64,000 bases of DNA from Pedobacter miscanthi (GCF_003315595.1 NZ_QNQU01000020.1:1-64000), one strand, 5' to 3'. Counted from the first letter of the stretch, positions 1-9,777 are shown. A program made the numbers and translations. The notes: generated from the sequence alone by a model not told the origin.

Positions 1-46
1 AACGGCTGTATTTTTTTATACCCTTTTTAGTCAGCCCCAGCAACAC

Positions 47-81
47 AAAAAAAATCCTGTTCAGCATACCGAACAGGATTT
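47..81 (-). terminator. Intrinsic terminator of accA
   Basis: An 11-bp stem (52-62 pairing with 71-81) with an 8-nt loop is followed on the minus strand by a run of about eight T. It lies just beyond the accA stop codon, in the right orientation for a rho-independent terminator. Confidence 0.85.
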
Positions 82-104
82 CCAATTTTATTTTTTTAAA
101 ATAA

Positions 105-1067
105 TTATTCGTTTACAACGCCCATTTCGCAGAATTTTTCAATCCGCTGCTCAATCATTTTATCCGTTTTTAATTTACCCAGAGCAGTTAAATCTTTTAC
201 AATATACTCTTTCAAGGTTTTGCCCATCAATTCCGGATCCTGGTGCGCACCACCAAGCGGTTCAGGGATAATGCCATCAATCAGTTTGTTGCCAAACATA
301 TCATCAGAAGTTAATTTCAGGCACTCAGCAGCTTTCTCTTTAAAATCCCAGCTTCTCCACAAAATAGATGAGCACGATTCTGGAGAGATTACCGAATACC
401 AGGTATGCTCCAGCATATATACTTTATCACCGATACCAATACCTAAAGCACCGCCCGAAGCACCTTCGCCAACAACAATACAGATGATTGGCACACGCAA
501 CACCGACATTTCCAGCAGGTTTCTGGCAATTGCCTCACCCTGGCCACGCTCTTCTGCTTCTAAACCCGGGTAAGCACCCATTGTATCGATAAAAGAAATT
601 ACAGGTTTGTTAAATTTCTCGGCCAAACGCATCAAACGTAAAGCTTTACGGTAACCCTCAGGGTTGGCCATACCAAAGTTGCGATATTGACGCTCTTTGG
701 TATTTTTTCCTTTCTGGTGACCGATAACCATAACGGTTTGACCGTTAATGGAAGCAAAACCACCAATAATTGCCTTATCATCCTTCACGGTTCTATCGCC
801 ATGCATTTCGATGAAATCATCGCAAATCATGTTAATATAGTCAAGAGTTTGCGGGCGATCAGGGTGACGGCTCATCTGAACCTTGTTCCAACCGGTTAAT
901 TTTTTATATAAGTTATTGGTAGTTTCTTCTAATTTACCATCAAGCTCATCTAACGTGGCAGACATATCTACCTTTGTTTTTTCGGCAACTTGCTTAACCT
1001 TTTCTATCTGCTGAACTAAATCGGCAATAGGTTTTTCAAAATCGAATGATGTTTTTATCTGCTGCAT
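105..1067 (-). CDS. accA: Acetyl-CoA carboxylase carboxyltransferase subunit alpha
   Basis: This 320-residue protein is the alpha half of the carboxyltransferase of acetyl-CoA carboxylase. With AccD it moves the carboxyl group from biotin-BCCP to acetyl-CoA, giving malonyl-CoA, the first step of fatty acid synthesis in the cytoplasm. The N-terminal helical part (about 1-90) and the crotonase-like core with the glycine-rich GEGASGGALGIG stretch near residue 200 are typical, as is the length. No accD, accB or accC is in the window, so the gene is stand-alone here. It is followed at once by a strong terminator, which fits a single-gene transcript. Confidence 0.97.
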   Translation of the reverse strand: MQQIKTSFDFEKPIADLVQQIEKVKQVAEKTKVDMSATLDELDGKLEETTNNLYKKLTGWNKVQMSRHPDRPQTLDYINMICDDFIEMHGDRTVKDDKAIIGGFASINGQTVMVIGHQKGKNTKERQYRNFGMANPEGYRKALRLMRLAEKFNKPVISFIDTMGAYPGLEAEERGQGEAIARNLLEMSVLRVPIICIVVGEGASGGALGIGIGDKVYMLEHTWYSVISPESCSSILWRSWDFKEKAAECLKLTSDDMFGNKLIDGIIPEPLGGAHQDPELMGKTLKEYIVKDLTALGKLKTDKMIEQRIEKFCEMGVVNE

Positions 1068-1348
1068 AATTGAACCACAAAAATAAGTAATTATTTTTAG
1101 TTTGTAGCGAACAGTTTTTTGTTTGCGTTTTTAGAGGGGATAAATCGCTTTAGCAGGGTTGATAAAAGAGCGTTACAAATACGATTTATTTCTTTTTTTT
1201 GGAAAGCAGTTGCAGTGGTTATTGGGCTGGGTTCTGTCCTGCTCTCCCTCCTGCCAATGAAAAATTGGCATCCGTACGATCAGGTTTAAATTGCAATTTT
1301 TTGCTATTATCAAGGGCTTTTCTGCTGCCGCCCTTAATTAACCTACCA

Positions 1349-1415
1349 AACGTTCCTACGGAACGTTAACACCAATTGTACAATTGGCTACCCACGAAGC
1401 GTCCCGATGGGACGC
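1349..1415. repeat. REP-like triple hairpin element
   Basis: Three perfect short palindromes follow one another: AACGTTCC/GGAACGTT (1349-1367, 3-nt loop), CCAATTG/CAATTGG (1372-1387, 2-nt loop) and GCGTCCC/GGGACGC (1399-1415, 3-nt loop). This looks like the small multi-hairpin intergenic repeats common in Sphingobacteriaceae. Only this copy is seen in the window. Confidence 0.55.
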
Positions 1416-1465
1416 ACAGGTGATATTAGCGATATGCAGGATTTCAATGCCGCAAGGCCAATATC

Positions 1466-1495
1466 AAAAAAAAGGGTCCGTGACAACACGAACCC
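1466..1495 (-). terminator. Intrinsic terminator of the S10 peptidase gene
   Basis: On the minus strand GGGTTCGTG pairs with CACGGACCC (one G-U pair) around a 4-nt loop, followed by a run of eight T. It lies about 60 bp past the peptidase stop codon. Confidence 0.75.
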
Positions 1496-1551
1496 CGGTA
1501 ATGTTTTTAATATGCCCTAATCTTAAAATCCTTAAATCTTCCTAATCCTGA

Positions 1552-3111
1552 TCAGAACTTAGCCGCCTCGCCTGGTTTTGGCAATGCTTTTTTAATAAAT
1601 TCACGGATGTGGTTATTAGCCGTTTTCAGGTCATCTTTACGCAGGTACATCATGTGTCCGCTACGATAGCCTTCCCAGCTCATCCTATCCTGTAGTTTAC
1701 CCGCAGCATCCAGCTGCCACATGCTGTATTTCGCATTAAAATAATCGCAGGCACCATCATAATAGCCTGATTGCACCAATAAATGCAGATATGGGTTTTG
1801 TGCCATAGCCTGACGGAGATTATCGCCTGTTTGGTCGCCTGTTTTATCCCAGGGGTATACAGAACCGAACATATTATATTTTAAATCGGTTTTATAATTA
1901 AGTTCGTTGCGGATGTACATATTAATAGCCGGCGTAAACGAATGCAGCCACGACGTAAGTTCGGCGTTATAATCTGGTCCTTCGCCTGCGCCCATTTTAT
2001 CGATACCACGGTAGCGCGAATCTAAACGGCCAACCGTAAAACCTTTATCTCTCAACAATTCTTTCCAGAAGAAATCGGTAGGTACATTGAGGTTGTAATC
2101 TAAAATCACTTTTTCTGAAAGGCCTGAGTAACGGGCCATTTTTACGGCAATGGCTTTCTTTTTATCGGCGCTTAACATTCCGCCCTGCGAAATGGCCGGA
2201 ATTAGTTCGTTGATGGTAAAACTTTCTACTTCGGGCAACATCGCTGTCAAATCTTTGCCCTGTAAATCGGCAGCCAAAGCCTTGTGGTACCATGCGGTAG
2301 CTGCAAAATAAGGCAAACGCAGTGCCGCATCAATGGGGCCACTACGCTCAATACCCAGCTCAGTTGGCGATACGAGCACCACACCGTTTAAATACATCCA
2401 TTGATTGTTCTGCAACTCTAAAGCCAAACCCGAAACGCGGGTGGTACCATAACTTTCGCCAATTAAAAATTTTGGCGAGGCCCAGCGGTTATTCCGCGTG
2501 ACAAAAGTATTGATCCACTCAGCCAGGTATTTAATATCGGCACGTACGCCAAAAAATTTACTCCCGGGAATATCTTTGCTCACCGCTCTGGAATAACCGG
2601 TATTAACGGGATCAATATACACTACATCGGCTACATCTAATATAGAATACGGGTTTTCTTTATAACCGTAAGGCTGAACAGGATAACCTTCATCATCGAT
2701 ATTCAATACCACCGGACCGGTATAGGCAATGTGCATCCAGACTGAAGCAGAACCAGGGCCGCCGTTAAAAGAGATCACCAACGGGCGCTTATCACGGTTC
2801 TGCACATCGCTACGTTCGTAATAGGTATAAAATAAACCTGCAATGGGTTTTCCATCTTCATCCCAAACCGGCAGTGTACCCGTGGTAGCTTTATAGGGAA
2901 CGGTTTTACCATCAATGGTTACCGAATGGTTAGTTACCACCGAGCTTTCTACTTTGATGGTTCTTTCGTTAGCTGCTGATTTCGGTTCGTCTTTAACCGT
3001 AACCTGTGTAGTCGTTACTGTTTCTTTCGATTGATTTTTTTTAGGTCCCTGTTGTGCACTTACGAACAAGGTGGCACACAGAAATGTGGTAAGTATAAAT
3101 CTGAATTTCAT
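1552..3111 (-). CDS. Secreted S10 family serine carboxypeptidase
   Basis: This 519-residue exported enzyme should remove C-terminal residues from peptides in the periplasm or outside the cell. It has a signal peptide ending near VSAQ (residue 20). The S10 fold is shown by the oxyanion-region motif NGGPGSAS near residue 116, the nucleophile Ser220 in GESYG, Asp452 in the GYYD motif and His486 in SGHM, a complete Ser-Asp-His triad in the right order. The gene is flanked by terminators on both sides and looks monocistronic. A perfect GCAAACGTTTGC palindrome lies about 200 bp upstream and could be a LacI-family operator. The substrate cannot be told from sequence. Confidence 0.92.
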   Translation of the reverse strand: MKFRFILTTFLCATLFVSAQQGPKKNQSKETVTTTQVTVKDEPKSAANERTIKVESSVVTNHSVTIDGKTVPYKATTGTLPVWDEDGKPIAGLFYTYYERSDVQNRDKRPLVISFNGGPGSASVWMHIAYTGPVVLNIDDEGYPVQPYGYKENPYSILDVADVVYIDPVNTGYSRAVSKDIPGSKFFGVRADIKYLAEWINTFVTRNNRWASPKFLIGESYGTTRVSGLALELQNNQWMYLNGVVLVSPTELGIERSGPIDAALRLPYFAATAWYHKALAADLQGKDLTAMLPEVESFTINELIPAISQGGMLSADKKKAIAVKMARYSGLSEKVILDYNLNVPTDFFWKELLRDKGFTVGRLDSRYRGIDKMGAGEGPDYNAELTSWLHSFTPAINMYIRNELNYKTDLKYNMFGSVYPWDKTGDQTGDNLRQAMAQNPYLHLLVQSGYYDGACDYFNAKYSMWQLDAAGKLQDRMSWEGYRSGHMMYLRKDDLKTANNHIREFIKKALPKPGEAAKF

Positions 3112-3183
3112 TTAAAGTTAGTTTGGTGCATAAATATCAAATTAATGCGGCGTTAATCAAAAACAACAATGTAAATGTTACCA

Positions 3184-3219
3184 TAAAAAAAACCGGTACT
3201 GCTTTTGGCTATACCGGTT
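3184..3219 (-). terminator. Possible second terminator behind the SusD gene
   Basis: AACCGGTA (3191-3198) pairs with TACCGGTT (3212-3219) around a 13-nt loop, with seven T after it on the minus strand. It lies between the SusD gene and the S10 peptidase, behind another terminator at 3338-3371. Confidence 0.55.
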
Positions 3220-3307
3220 GCGCAAAAAAACTCCTTCGATTGAAGCAATAGGTTCTTTTATTATAAAGATAATCTTTCCGTTGCCAGATTTTTACAACAA
3301 ATAATGC

Positions 3308-3319
3308 GCAAACGTTTGC
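3308..3319. promoter_or_regulatory. LacI-type operator-like palindrome
   Basis: GCAAACGTTTGC is a perfect 12-bp palindrome with the central CG typical of LacI/PurR-family operators. It lies about 200 bp upstream of the S10 peptidase start. Function is inferred from shape only. Confidence 0.4.
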
Positions 3320-3337
3320 CCACAATCCGATCACATC

Positions 3338-3371
3338 AAAAAGCCGACAACGCAGTAATGCATTGTCGGCT
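3338..3371 (-). terminator. Intrinsic terminator of the SusC/SusD_2 operon
   Basis: A 13-bp stem (3342-3354 with 3359-3371, one G-U pair) with a 4-nt loop is followed by TTTTT on the minus strand, 28 bp after the SusD stop codon. Confidence 0.8.
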
Positions 3372-3398
3372 GAGTTATAAACCGGGATGATTTATGTG

Positions 3399-4985
3399 TT
3401 ATTTATCCCACCACACTTTACCTACCAGCTTATCGCCGCCAGGAACAGCTGCTGAAGCTGCTTTGTAATTGGTTGCGTTAGTAACACCTTCAAATAATGG
3501 GTATGGGAACCTGCGTGGAATGGTTCCGTTGGTTGCATTACCACTATAAACTACTGGGGTTAAAGCAGGCAGGCCTGTTCTGCGCCAGTTAGACCATGTT
3601 TCGTAAAAATCCAACATGGTAATGGTATGTGCCCAGTATTGGCTAGCAATCATATCCAAACCATTTGCGGGTACATAAGGATGGGCCACCAGATATGCAG
3701 CAGCATCAGTAGCACTTACGGCCATTGATGGGTCGTATTGCGATAAATACGTCATTGCCGAAGTTACACCTGCATTGTAATGCGTAGCAGCAGATCCCCC
3801 GATATTATAACGCTGTGCAGCCTCTGCCCAAAGCAGCTCTGTTTCAGCGTAGGTTAAAATAAAAGTATTACCATCCTTTTTCAACATACCGGGATTTGGT
3901 GATGAATAATCGGTAAAATCGGTGTAAGAAGGATCCTGACGCACATCCCTGCCTGCAATCCCGCTTAAATCTTTGCCATTCGGCATGCCCTTTTGTACTG
4001 CAGCCGTTGTAATGAAAGCAGGGTTTTGGTCCTTAGTTCCATCGGTTAAATATAGCTTAGTTACAGCAACCTTACCTAAACGCGGGTCGTTATTTGTTTT
4101 TAAATAATTGATAAAGGTGCTGCTCCAACGGGTATAAAAATTCTCTTGTCCACCATCTCCTAAAAGCACCTGCGAATTTCTGTTTTTTGTTACACGGTCG
4201 CCACTGGCATCGTGTTTAAAAAATGCATTATCGGCGTCGCTGGTCATGGTTTTGCCTACCGCTTTGTTAATATAGGTTTGTGCCATTGTTGCATCGGCTT
4301 TAGTAAGCCTCATGGCCATACGCAACATTAAACTATTGCCAAAACGTTTCCATTTGGCAATGTCTCCTGCAAAAACAAGATCACCCGTAACTTTATCACC
4401 ACTTGCATTTAATGCTGTGCTGGCTTCATCAACCTCTTTTAACAGATCGGCATAGATAGCCTGTTGCGAATCATATTTTGGATATAAATTTGCAGTATAA
4501 TAGCCTCTTCCCGCATCAAAGTAAGGTACGTCACCATAAAGATCGGTTAACCTTTCAAAAATTAAGGCTTTCCAGATCCTGCCCATCTGATAAACATTGT
4601 TGTACTGTGCTTTCCCTTTGGTAAATTCAACCAGATCAGCAGCATATTTAACCTGATCGGGATAAGCTTTTTCCCAATAAGCCGCAGTGTAACCTTCGTT
4701 CAGCAAATATTTATCACCGGCCCAGTAACTGATAACAGACGACATGCCCTGCATCATGGTTGAGGCATAGATTAAATTCCCCCTCCAGGTTTCGTAAGCA
4801 AAATCGATGCTCCCGGTATAATTTAACTGGGCAGTAGATAAAAGGAAATTTGGGTTATATTGGTCCTGACTGATAGCTGTTGGATTTGTATTAATTTTTT
4901 CAAAGTCTTTTGTACAACCAGTTATCAGGGTTAATCCAGATAATAAAAGTGGTACGTATAATTTTATGATCGTTTTCATTTTCAA
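3399..4985 (-). CDS. SusD/RagB-like outer-membrane lipoprotein (SusD_2 type)
   Basis: This 528-residue lipoprotein should act as the surface lid that delivers ligand to the SusC channel encoded just upstream. The signal peptide ends in a lipobox with Cys24 (LITGC). The motif FEKINTNPT directly after it, and the C-terminal segment with a Trp-rich ETWSNWRRTGLPAL stretch, are typical of the SusD-like_2 branch (PF12771), not of classic SusD. The gap to the SusC gene is 14 bp, so the two are cotranscribed, and a terminator follows. The partner SusC carries a signalling domain and sits behind fecR, so this pair is probably switched on by its own substrate. The substrate is unknown; no enzyme gene is attached. 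Confidence 0.9.
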   Translation of the reverse strand: MKMKTIIKLYVPLLLSGLTLITGCTKDFEKINTNPTAISQDQYNPNFLLSTAQLNYTGSIDFAYETWRGNLIYASTMMQGMSSVISYWAGDKYLLNEGYTAAYWEKAYPDQVKYAADLVEFTKGKAQYNNVYQMGRIWKALIFERLTDLYGDVPYFDAGRGYYTANLYPKYDSQQAIYADLLKEVDEASTALNASGDKVTGDLVFAGDIAKWKRFGNSLMLRMAMRLTKADATMAQTYINKAVGKTMTSDADNAFFKHDASGDRVTKNRNSQVLLGDGGQENFYTRWSSTFINYLKTNNDPRLGKVAVTKLYLTDGTKDQNPAFITTAAVQKGMPNGKDLSGIAGRDVRQDPSYTDFTDYSSPNPGMLKKDGNTFILTYAETELLWAEAAQRYNIGGSAATHYNAGVTSAMTYLSQYDPSMAVSATDAAAYLVAHPYVPANGLDMIASQYWAHTITMLDFYETWSNWRRTGLPALTPVVYSGNATNGTIPRRFPYPLFEGVTNATNYKAASAAVPGGDKLVGKVWWDK

Positions 4986-4999
4986 ATTCGTTTAAAGGA

Positions 5000-7900
5000 T
5001 TATAACTTAACACTTAAATTTAAACCATAGGTACGCACTGGTGGCACACCGCCCAACTCCATGCCCGGAATGGTGGCGTTATAACTCGATTCGGGATCGA
5101 TGTTATCGGTTTTCTTCATGAGGATAAATAAGTTACGCCCAACGAAACTTACATTTAAGCCTTTAATCTTATTATTAAATAGTTTTGCCGGGAAAGTATA
5201 ACCTAAAATAACCTGACGGAATTTGATAAAACTTGCATCTTGTACAAACTGTTTAGATACATTATTAGCGAAATTACTATAATAAGTTGCCGCATTTGGT
5301 TTAGTAGGATCAGCAACTGCTGCTGCATCCAATGCATCACGGTTTTCGAGCGTTGCCTGATGCAAACCAAATACATAACCATAATAATCGGTGGCTGAGA
5401 AAATTTTGCCTCCCCATTTACCGTCGATTAAGAATGAAAGATTAACCCCCTTATAGTTGAACTCATTGTTCCAGCCTGCAGTCCATTTATTATATGCCGA
5501 ACCATAAGGTTTCAGTTCTCCCCTTTCCGGAATCCCGTCTGCACCTTTTACAATATTGCCATTTGCATCGTACTTATAATCGTAAGCCATAACCTGTGCA
5601 ATAGCCAGTCCTTCGAGGTTTTGCAAAAAGCCTACATTGCTTCTTGAGGTTGCCAATGGCTGCGAGGCGGTACCAGGAGCAAGCGTTAATACTTTATTAT
5701 CGTTATATGAGCCGTTTAAAGTAGAGGTCCAGCTAAAATCTTTATTCTTTAAAACCACACCGGATATTAAAGCTTCCACACCCTTATTCTGTAACCGACC
5801 AATATTTAGAATTGCAGCATTATAACCTGTTGTTGTAGAAGCAGGAACAGCGAGAATTTCATCTTTCGATTTTTTATTGTACCAGGTAAAATCTACACTT
5901 AATCTATCGCCAAAGAATTTCATCTCCGTACCAATCTCTAATTCTGTAGCGCTTGATGCTTTTAATGAAGCATTTGGAATTGCGGGATTAACAATATTAC
6001 CCAATGAATTTCCATTAACGGTTTCACTACGTAAATTATAGTATAGCTGGGTTTGGAACGGATCTGTAGCCTGTCCAACCATTGCATAACCCGCCCTAAG
6101 TTTACCAAAACTCAAAAAAGATGGTTTCCATAACTCCGAGAAAACAAATGAACCACTTACAGAAGGATAGATACTATTGAGTTTATTATCTTTACCAGGA
6201 GTTGCCAATGTAGAAAACCAGTCGTTACGTACACTTCCGGTTAAATATAAAACATCTTTATAGGTTAACTCCAAAGTACCATATACCGATTGTGTTTCCT
6301 GATCTGTTTGATAAATACCAACTGCTTTACCTCCTGTATTGGCTAAATTATAAACGCCAAAAATCTGGAAAGAACCACCTGTATTTGTAGTTCCGGCACC
6401 TTTGGTCCGGCGGTAACTGGCACCAAAATTCGGTGTGATTGAAAAATCATCGATTTTAAAAGATTTACCAATTAACGCATCCGCATTAATATCAGAAAAC
6501 TTACTGATCTGTTCGGTATATCCTCCGTCAGCATCATAAGCAGTTCCTGATGGGGTAATGCCCAGATAATTATCATTATAAGAATCCCTGCCTGCACGTG
6601 CCTGTAAAAACAAACCGTTATCAAAGGTATATTTAGCATTTACCGAACTGATTAAACGTTCTCTTTTGGTATTGTGGATAAAATCGTAAGCAGCAAACCA
6701 GGGGTTGGTGGCATAGGTATTACCTGCATTATACGACAGTTCAGATCCGTCTGGCTTTTTACCTGGCTTTAAACTTTCAATATTTACACTGGTTGGTAAA
6801 AATGCTGCATTGTAATTGGCATTACCGGCACCATCTGAAACCATTGGGCGATTATTTGCCTGTTCTAAAATGTAGTTAACGCGCGCATCAATCACTAAAT
6901 TTTTAATCGGATCGAAAGTACCCGATAAGGTAAAATTCTGTCTGTTTAAACCCGAATTTGGTACTACCGATCTGTTGGTCAAATCGCTTGCCGATAAACG
7001 CATTACTCCACCTGTAAATGATTTATTCAAGGCTAAAGTATTGGTCCAGCTGCCACCTGTACGGTAAAAATCCTCGATGTTATTTTTCTGTGCAGCGTAT
7101 GGCCTGCTTACTCCATCGAACTGAACCACATTAGATCCGTCTAATTTTGCTCCCCAGCTCGAACCACCTACCTGGGCAGCTGCTGTTGCATCAGCAGGCT
7201 TTACACCGTTGGCTCCCTGGCCATAAACATATTGCCAGTTGGTGCGGTCCATTACCTGTTCGGCAACATAGTTACTGCTAAATTCGATGCTGTTCCCTTT
7301 TCCGCTTTTAGTGGTAATCAAAATTACACCTGCCTTTGCCCTGTTACCATACAATGCAGAGGCTGCAGCACCTTTTAACACCGAAATACTTTCGATATCA
7401 TCAGGATTCAGGTTACTGATCGCATCTCCAAGATCTGGAGCATTATCATATTGACCGCCGTTATTTCCAATACCAATTGTACTTCCAAAACCAACGGGAG
7501 CGCTTTCCATCGGAATACCATTTACCACATATAATGGCTGTTTTGATGGCCCCATGCTCGATACCCCGCGGATGGTTACGTTTGTTGCGGCACCGGCACC
7601 ACCAGAAGTACCGGCAATATCCAAACCTGCTACTTTACCCACTAAAGAGTTGGTCACATTATTTTCTCTCGCCTGGGTTAAGGTTTCGCCACCAATCTGC
7701 GTAACCGAATAACCTAAAGCCCTTCTTTCTTTTTTAATACCCAAAGCGGTAACCACCACATCGGTAAGTTGTTTGGTATCTTCTGTTAAAACAATGTTAA
7801 TGCTTGTTTGTGAGCCAATGGCTACTTCTTTGGTCTGAAAACCGGCATAAGAAACCACCAAAGTTGCATTTTCAGGCGCGTTTAAGGCAAATTTCCCGTT

Positions 7901-8419
7901 TATATCGGTAGAAGTACCAATTCCGGTGCCTTTAACCCTTACACTGGCACCCGGTAAGTTGCCACCCTGGGCATCCTTTACCGTTCCGGAGATCGGAACT
8001 TCTTTATTTTTGCTAATGACAATCAAGCCACCATCCGAAACAGAATATTTCAGGTTTGTTCTGTTTAAAATGGCTGCCAAAACATCGGTAACCAAAGTAT
8101 TGGTTACAGTAATGCTTACATCCTTATTAACAGGAACGTAAGAAGAGCTGTAAACAAAATGGTAACTGCTTTGCTGCTCAATAATCTGTAAAACCCTGGC
8201 CAGTTTTGTTTTTTTGACATCTAAAGAAATTTTTTCCTGGGAAAAAACTGATGCGGAAACATTAAGGCAGGTAATGAACACCATAATACAGGCTAGTTTC
8301 ATTAGCATAATGAATTTTAGGAGCGCTTTATATTTTGGGCGCCCTTGCAGTAAGTAATAATAAATCATATTTTTGTTTTTTTGGTTGCATAAGTTATTGG
8401 CAGCAATCTGTTTGCGCAT
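5000..8419 (-). CDS. SusC/RagA TonB-dependent transporter with STN signalling domain
   Basis: This 1139-residue outer-membrane transporter has, in order, a signal sequence near residues 36-60, an STN domain (about 60-137), a carboxypeptidase-regulatory-like domain (about 141-215), a plug (about 225-375) and a beta-barrel that ends in an aromatic/hydrophobic strand. The STN domain contacts the periplasmic part of FecR and reports ligand binding, which matches the fecR gene 67 bp upstream. The start is uncertain: Met1 at 8419 gives a long positively charged leader, and Met18 at 8368 is also possible. Import is TonB-driven. The substrate is unknown. Confidence 0.93.
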   Translation of the reverse strand: MRKQIAANNLCNQKNKNMIYYYLLQGRPKYKALLKFIMLMKLACIMVFITCLNVSASVFSQEKISLDVKKTKLARVLQIIEQQSSYHFVYSSSYVPVNKDVSITVTNTLVTDVLAAILNRTNLKYSVSDGGLIVISKNKEVPISGTVKDAQGGNLPGASVRVKGTGIGTSTDINGKFALNAPENATLVVSYAGFQTKEVAIGSQTSINIVLTEDTKQLTDVVVTALGIKKERRALGYSVTQIGGETLTQARENNVTNSLVGKVAGLDIAGTSGGAGAATNVTIRGVSSMGPSKQPLYVVNGIPMESAPVGFGSTIGIGNNGGQYDNAPDLGDAISNLNPDDIESISVLKGAAASALYGNRAKAGVILITTKSGKGNSIEFSSNYVAEQVMDRTNWQYVYGQGANGVKPADATAAAQVGGSSWGAKLDGSNVVQFDGVSRPYAAQKNNIEDFYRTGGSWTNTLALNKSFTGGVMRLSASDLTNRSVVPNSGLNRQNFTLSGTFDPIKNLVIDARVNYILEQANNRPMVSDGAGNANYNAAFLPTSVNIESLKPGKKPDGSELSYNAGNTYATNPWFAAYDFIHNTKRERLISSVNAKYTFDNGLFLQARAGRDSYNDNYLGITPSGTAYDADGGYTEQISKFSDINADALIGKSFKIDDFSITPNFGASYRRTKGAGTTNTGGSFQIFGVYNLANTGGKAVGIYQTDQETQSVYGTLELTYKDVLYLTGSVRNDWFSTLATPGKDNKLNSIYPSVSGSFVFSELWKPSFLSFGKLRAGYAMVGQATDPFQTQLYYNLRSETVNGNSLGNIVNPAIPNASLKASSATELEIGTEMKFFGDRLSVDFTWYNKKSKDEILAVPASTTTGYNAAILNIGRLQNKGVEALISGVVLKNKDFSWTSTLNGSYNDNKVLTLAPGTASQPLATSRSNVGFLQNLEGLAIAQVMAYDYKYDANGNIVKGADGIPERGELKPYGSAYNKWTAGWNNEFNYKGVNLSFLIDGKWGGKIFSATDYYGYVFGLHQATLENRDALDAAAVADPTKPNAATYYSNFANNVSKQFVQDASFIKFRQVILGYTFPAKLFNNKIKGLNVSFVGRNLFILMKKTDNIDPESSYNATIPGMELGGVPPVRTYGLNLSVKL

Positions 8420-8455
8420 AAACTGCCATTAATTGATCAAAAAAGAAATTGTTAA

Positions 8456-8484
8456 GGGCGGTGCTCCAACACCGTCCTTTTTTT
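8456..8484 (+). terminator. Terminator-shaped hairpin between fecR and susC, plus-strand polarity
   Basis: GGGCGGTG (8456-8463) pairs with CACCGTCC (8470-8477, one G-T pair) and is followed on the plus strand by eight T. Flanking genes are on the minus strand, so it could only stop antisense transcripts as a classic terminator. On the sense strand it would be a hairpin preceded by A8. Confidence 0.5.
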
Positions 8485-8486
8485 TC

Positions 8487-9560
8487 CTACTTTGAGATGA
8501 TTACCTGTTTTCCCTTTATCTCATATTTAAAATTATTTTCGGTTGCTTTTAAGGCGTGTAATACCTCTTCTATACTTTCGTTGGTAATGGTTGCCGTAAA
8601 ACGGTATTTTTCTAATGCCGGATCGGTAAAACTAATCTCCACATTGTACCATTTCTCCAATACGTTTTTTATTTCATCAAAATCCTGGTCGTAAATCTCG
8701 ATGCGGTTTTGCGTCCAGGCTGTTTCTACAATGGTACTATCCTTAATTTTGGTGTAGTGGTTAATGGTTATTTCGGGCTGTGCCGTTGCAGGTTTAAGCA
8801 ATCTGCTTTTTTGCTGCTGGGGTACCACTTTGTAAAAGGTAACTTTCTGACTTGGCTTTAAAGTAATTACACCACCGTTTCCGTTTACGCCTTCCATGGT
8901 AATTAAACCACGGATGAGCGTTGCTTCCGAGCTGGCTTCATCAGGATAAGCTTTTACGTTAAATGCAGTGCCTAACACATTAATGTTAAAATCGCCGGTA
9001 TGTACCTTAAAAGCTTTATCCTTGTTATGTTTAACATCGAAAAAAGCTTCGCCGGTTAGGGTAACTTCCCTGCATTTATCGTTAAAATCTTTTGCCAGCG
9101 ATAAAACACTCTTGGCATTTAAAAGTACCGAAGTGCCATCAGGTAAAATTATTTTTTTACGTTCGCCGCTTTTTGTGGCAAACGTGTAAACTATTTGTAC
9201 TGCCCTATTTTTGCTGTTATTTTTATTGTAGGTATTATAAACCAGAACTGCCCCGAGTACCAAAACTATAGCAGCTGCAATTTTCAGCCATAAATAACGC
9301 TGTAGTTTTACCACCCTTTCTGCAGCAACAGGGAACATGTTTTCTTTAAAGTTTTCTACCTGTTTAACCAGCGGACGCTTATTTCCACTTAATATCGTAT
9401 AGAGTTTTTTTGCTTCTGCTATTACGTCCGCCTGTTCGGGATGTGCATTAATATACTTCTCCCAATATCCAATGCATAGCTTATCTGTTCCGGCGCAATA
9501 TTGCTGGAAAGTGCTATCGACTAAAAAGTCTTCCGCATTGAATTTACTTCTGTCAACCAT
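8487..9560 (-). CDS. FecR-family anti-sigma factor
   Basis: This 357-residue inner-membrane protein should hold an ECF sigma factor inactive until the STN domain of the neighbouring SusC signals substrate. Residues 1-85 are the cytoplasmic sigma-binding part, about 91-110 form a single membrane segment, the FecR domain covers about 118-240 (with SGERKKIILPDGTSV), and the C-terminal DUF4974-like domain covers about 285-357. The order fecR-susC-susD is standard. The likely partner sigma gene lies on the same strand but about 1 kb upstream, past a block of repeats, instead of directly next to it. The start at 9560 gives a full N-terminal domain. Confidence 0.93.
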   Translation of the reverse strand: MVDRSKFNAEDFLVDSTFQQYCAGTDKLCIGYWEKYINAHPEQADVIAEAKKLYTILSGNKRPLVKQVENFKENMFPVAAERVVKLQRYLWLKIAAAIVLVLGAVLVYNTYNKNNSKNRAVQIVYTFATKSGERKKIILPDGTSVLLNAKSVLSLAKDFNDKCREVTLTGEAFFDVKHNKDKAFKVHTGDFNINVLGTAFNVKAYPDEASSEATLIRGLITMEGVNGNGGVITLKPSQKVTFYKVVPQQQKSRLLKPATAQPEITINHYTKIKDSTIVETAWTQNRIEIYDQDFDEIKNVLEKWYNVEISFTDPALEKYRFTATITNESIEEVLHALKATENNFKYEIKGKQVIISK

Positions 9561-9727
9561 TCTCGTTTGCCTTTTATATATCAGTGCCCAAAAGCTTCAC
9601 TTTTTCCTAAGGAAATTTTAACTTTTTTTTAACATCACCGAATATATACCCTGAAATAGCTTTAAATAGAGAAATTTAATTTGCAGAAAGCGAACTTTCG
9701 AAGTCTGAAAGGGTTATTTTGCCGGAA

Positions 9728-9777
9728 AAACTTCCGAAGCTTAAAAGATATGAGCGCAGGGAACGCTTCGGAAGTTT
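9728..9777. repeat. Inverted repeat upstream of fecR
   Basis: A 13-bp arm AAACTTCCGAAGC (9728-9740) is matched by its exact complement at 9765-9777 with a 24-nt spacer. It may be an RNA hairpin in the fecR leader or part of the repeat block. Confidence 0.6.

Larger units (their letters stand above)
1068..1551. other. Intergenic region between the S10 peptidase gene and accA
   Basis: No gene was found in these 484 bases. They hold a triple-hairpin repeat (1349-1415) and the terminator of the peptidase gene (1466-1495). The part next to accA (1068-1340) should contain the accA promoter, but no clear Bacteroidota promoter match could be picked out. Confidence 0.6.
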
